Assembly (NCBI GenBank): GCA_023134145.1
Contig: JAGLUW010000027.1
Span: 17,841 to 81,840, forward strand
Direction: 5' to 3'
Length of the DNA: 64,000 nucleotides
Source: Sulfuriflexus sp.
Lineage (GTDB): Bacteria > Pseudomonadota > Gammaproteobacteria > AKS1
Below are positions 63,976 through 64,000 of this stretch, piece after piece. A program made the translations under genes and the position numbers. A model generated the notes under the pieces. The model made no database searches. It was given only the letters and a program-made list of their open reading frames with translations, and was not told the DNA's origin. Each line of letters starts with the position of its first letter. Position 1 is the first letter of the stretch.

Positions 63976-64000
63976 AGTAGAAGGGTTGTCTGCTATCGAC

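Overview
The window is a contiguous piece of chromosome from a free-living-type, non-enteric gammaproteobacterium of fairly low G+C. Three things point there. Gene order is conserved (smg-dprA-LysM facing def-fmt-rsmB, then DUF4390-ntrY-ntrX-trkA-trkH; hisBHAF then hisIE-tatABC). HemB is of the non-zinc type. The repertoire (Smg, DUF4390, DUF2788, DUF2797, DUF3391/HD-GYP) is typical of the group. I cannot name the genus. No rRNA, tRNA, CRISPR array, phage or complete insertion sequence is visible.

Layout. 1-7.1 kb: truncated SH3 protein, oligopeptidase A, SrkA kinase, an unannotated 36-residue membrane protein behind a perfect FNR/Anr box, glutathione reductase, gamma-carbonic anhydrase, an RRM-like protein, and aroE, which is the last gene of a DUF47-pit-aroE operon reading leftward from 9.0 kb. 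9-14.1 kb: hemB, a second tiny membrane protein, an SBF transporter, an HD-GYP protein and an unusual hydrolase-fold/TlpA fusion. 14.1-15.5 kb: an accessory-looking segment with an inverted pair of two-hairpin repeats, a further inverted repeat and an unrecognised HExxH protein. 15.5-22.8 kb: hemF-tsaC-purE, topA, smg-dprA-LysM, all leftward. 23-33.6 kb: def-fmt-rsmB, DUF4390-ntrY-ntrX-trkA-trkH and a methyltransferase, all rightward. 33.9-47 kb: stomatin/NfeD, a globin-coupled diguanylate cyclase, metH, a thioredoxin-like protein, a membrane diguanylate cyclase, DUF2788 plus an oxygenase-like protein, an Hpt/pseudo-receiver protein, a 25-residue-repeat protein, PilZ, DUF2797 and HDOD. 47-50.5 kb: a 620-base spacer with two more two-hairpin repeats, a membrane protein, pip-dtd, a palindromic element and ompW. 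50.8-56.2 kb: hisBHAF, hisIE and tatABC, with an unusually long acidic TatC tail. 56.2-64 kb: an exported DUF255 protein, an RND efflux pair, an orphan PhnD-like binding protein and a DUF1456 protein.

How it works together. Most genes are housekeeping: haem, histidine, methionine and shikimate synthesis, formyl-Met and tRNA/rRNA modification, K+ and phosphate uptake, Tat export. On top lies a dense cyclic-di-GMP/signalling layer (HD-GYP, two GGDEF proteins, PilZ, HDOD, Hpt/pseudo-receiver). Oxygen-responsive control is suggested by FNR-type boxes upstream of ompW and of the 36-residue protein/gorA pair.

The most unusual observation is a dispersed repeat made of two adjacent hairpins. Four copies (14.16-14.29 kb, an inverted pair; 47.30-47.42 kb, a direct pair) keep the same architecture, triloops and a conserved bulge, while the paired bases differ in a compensatory way.
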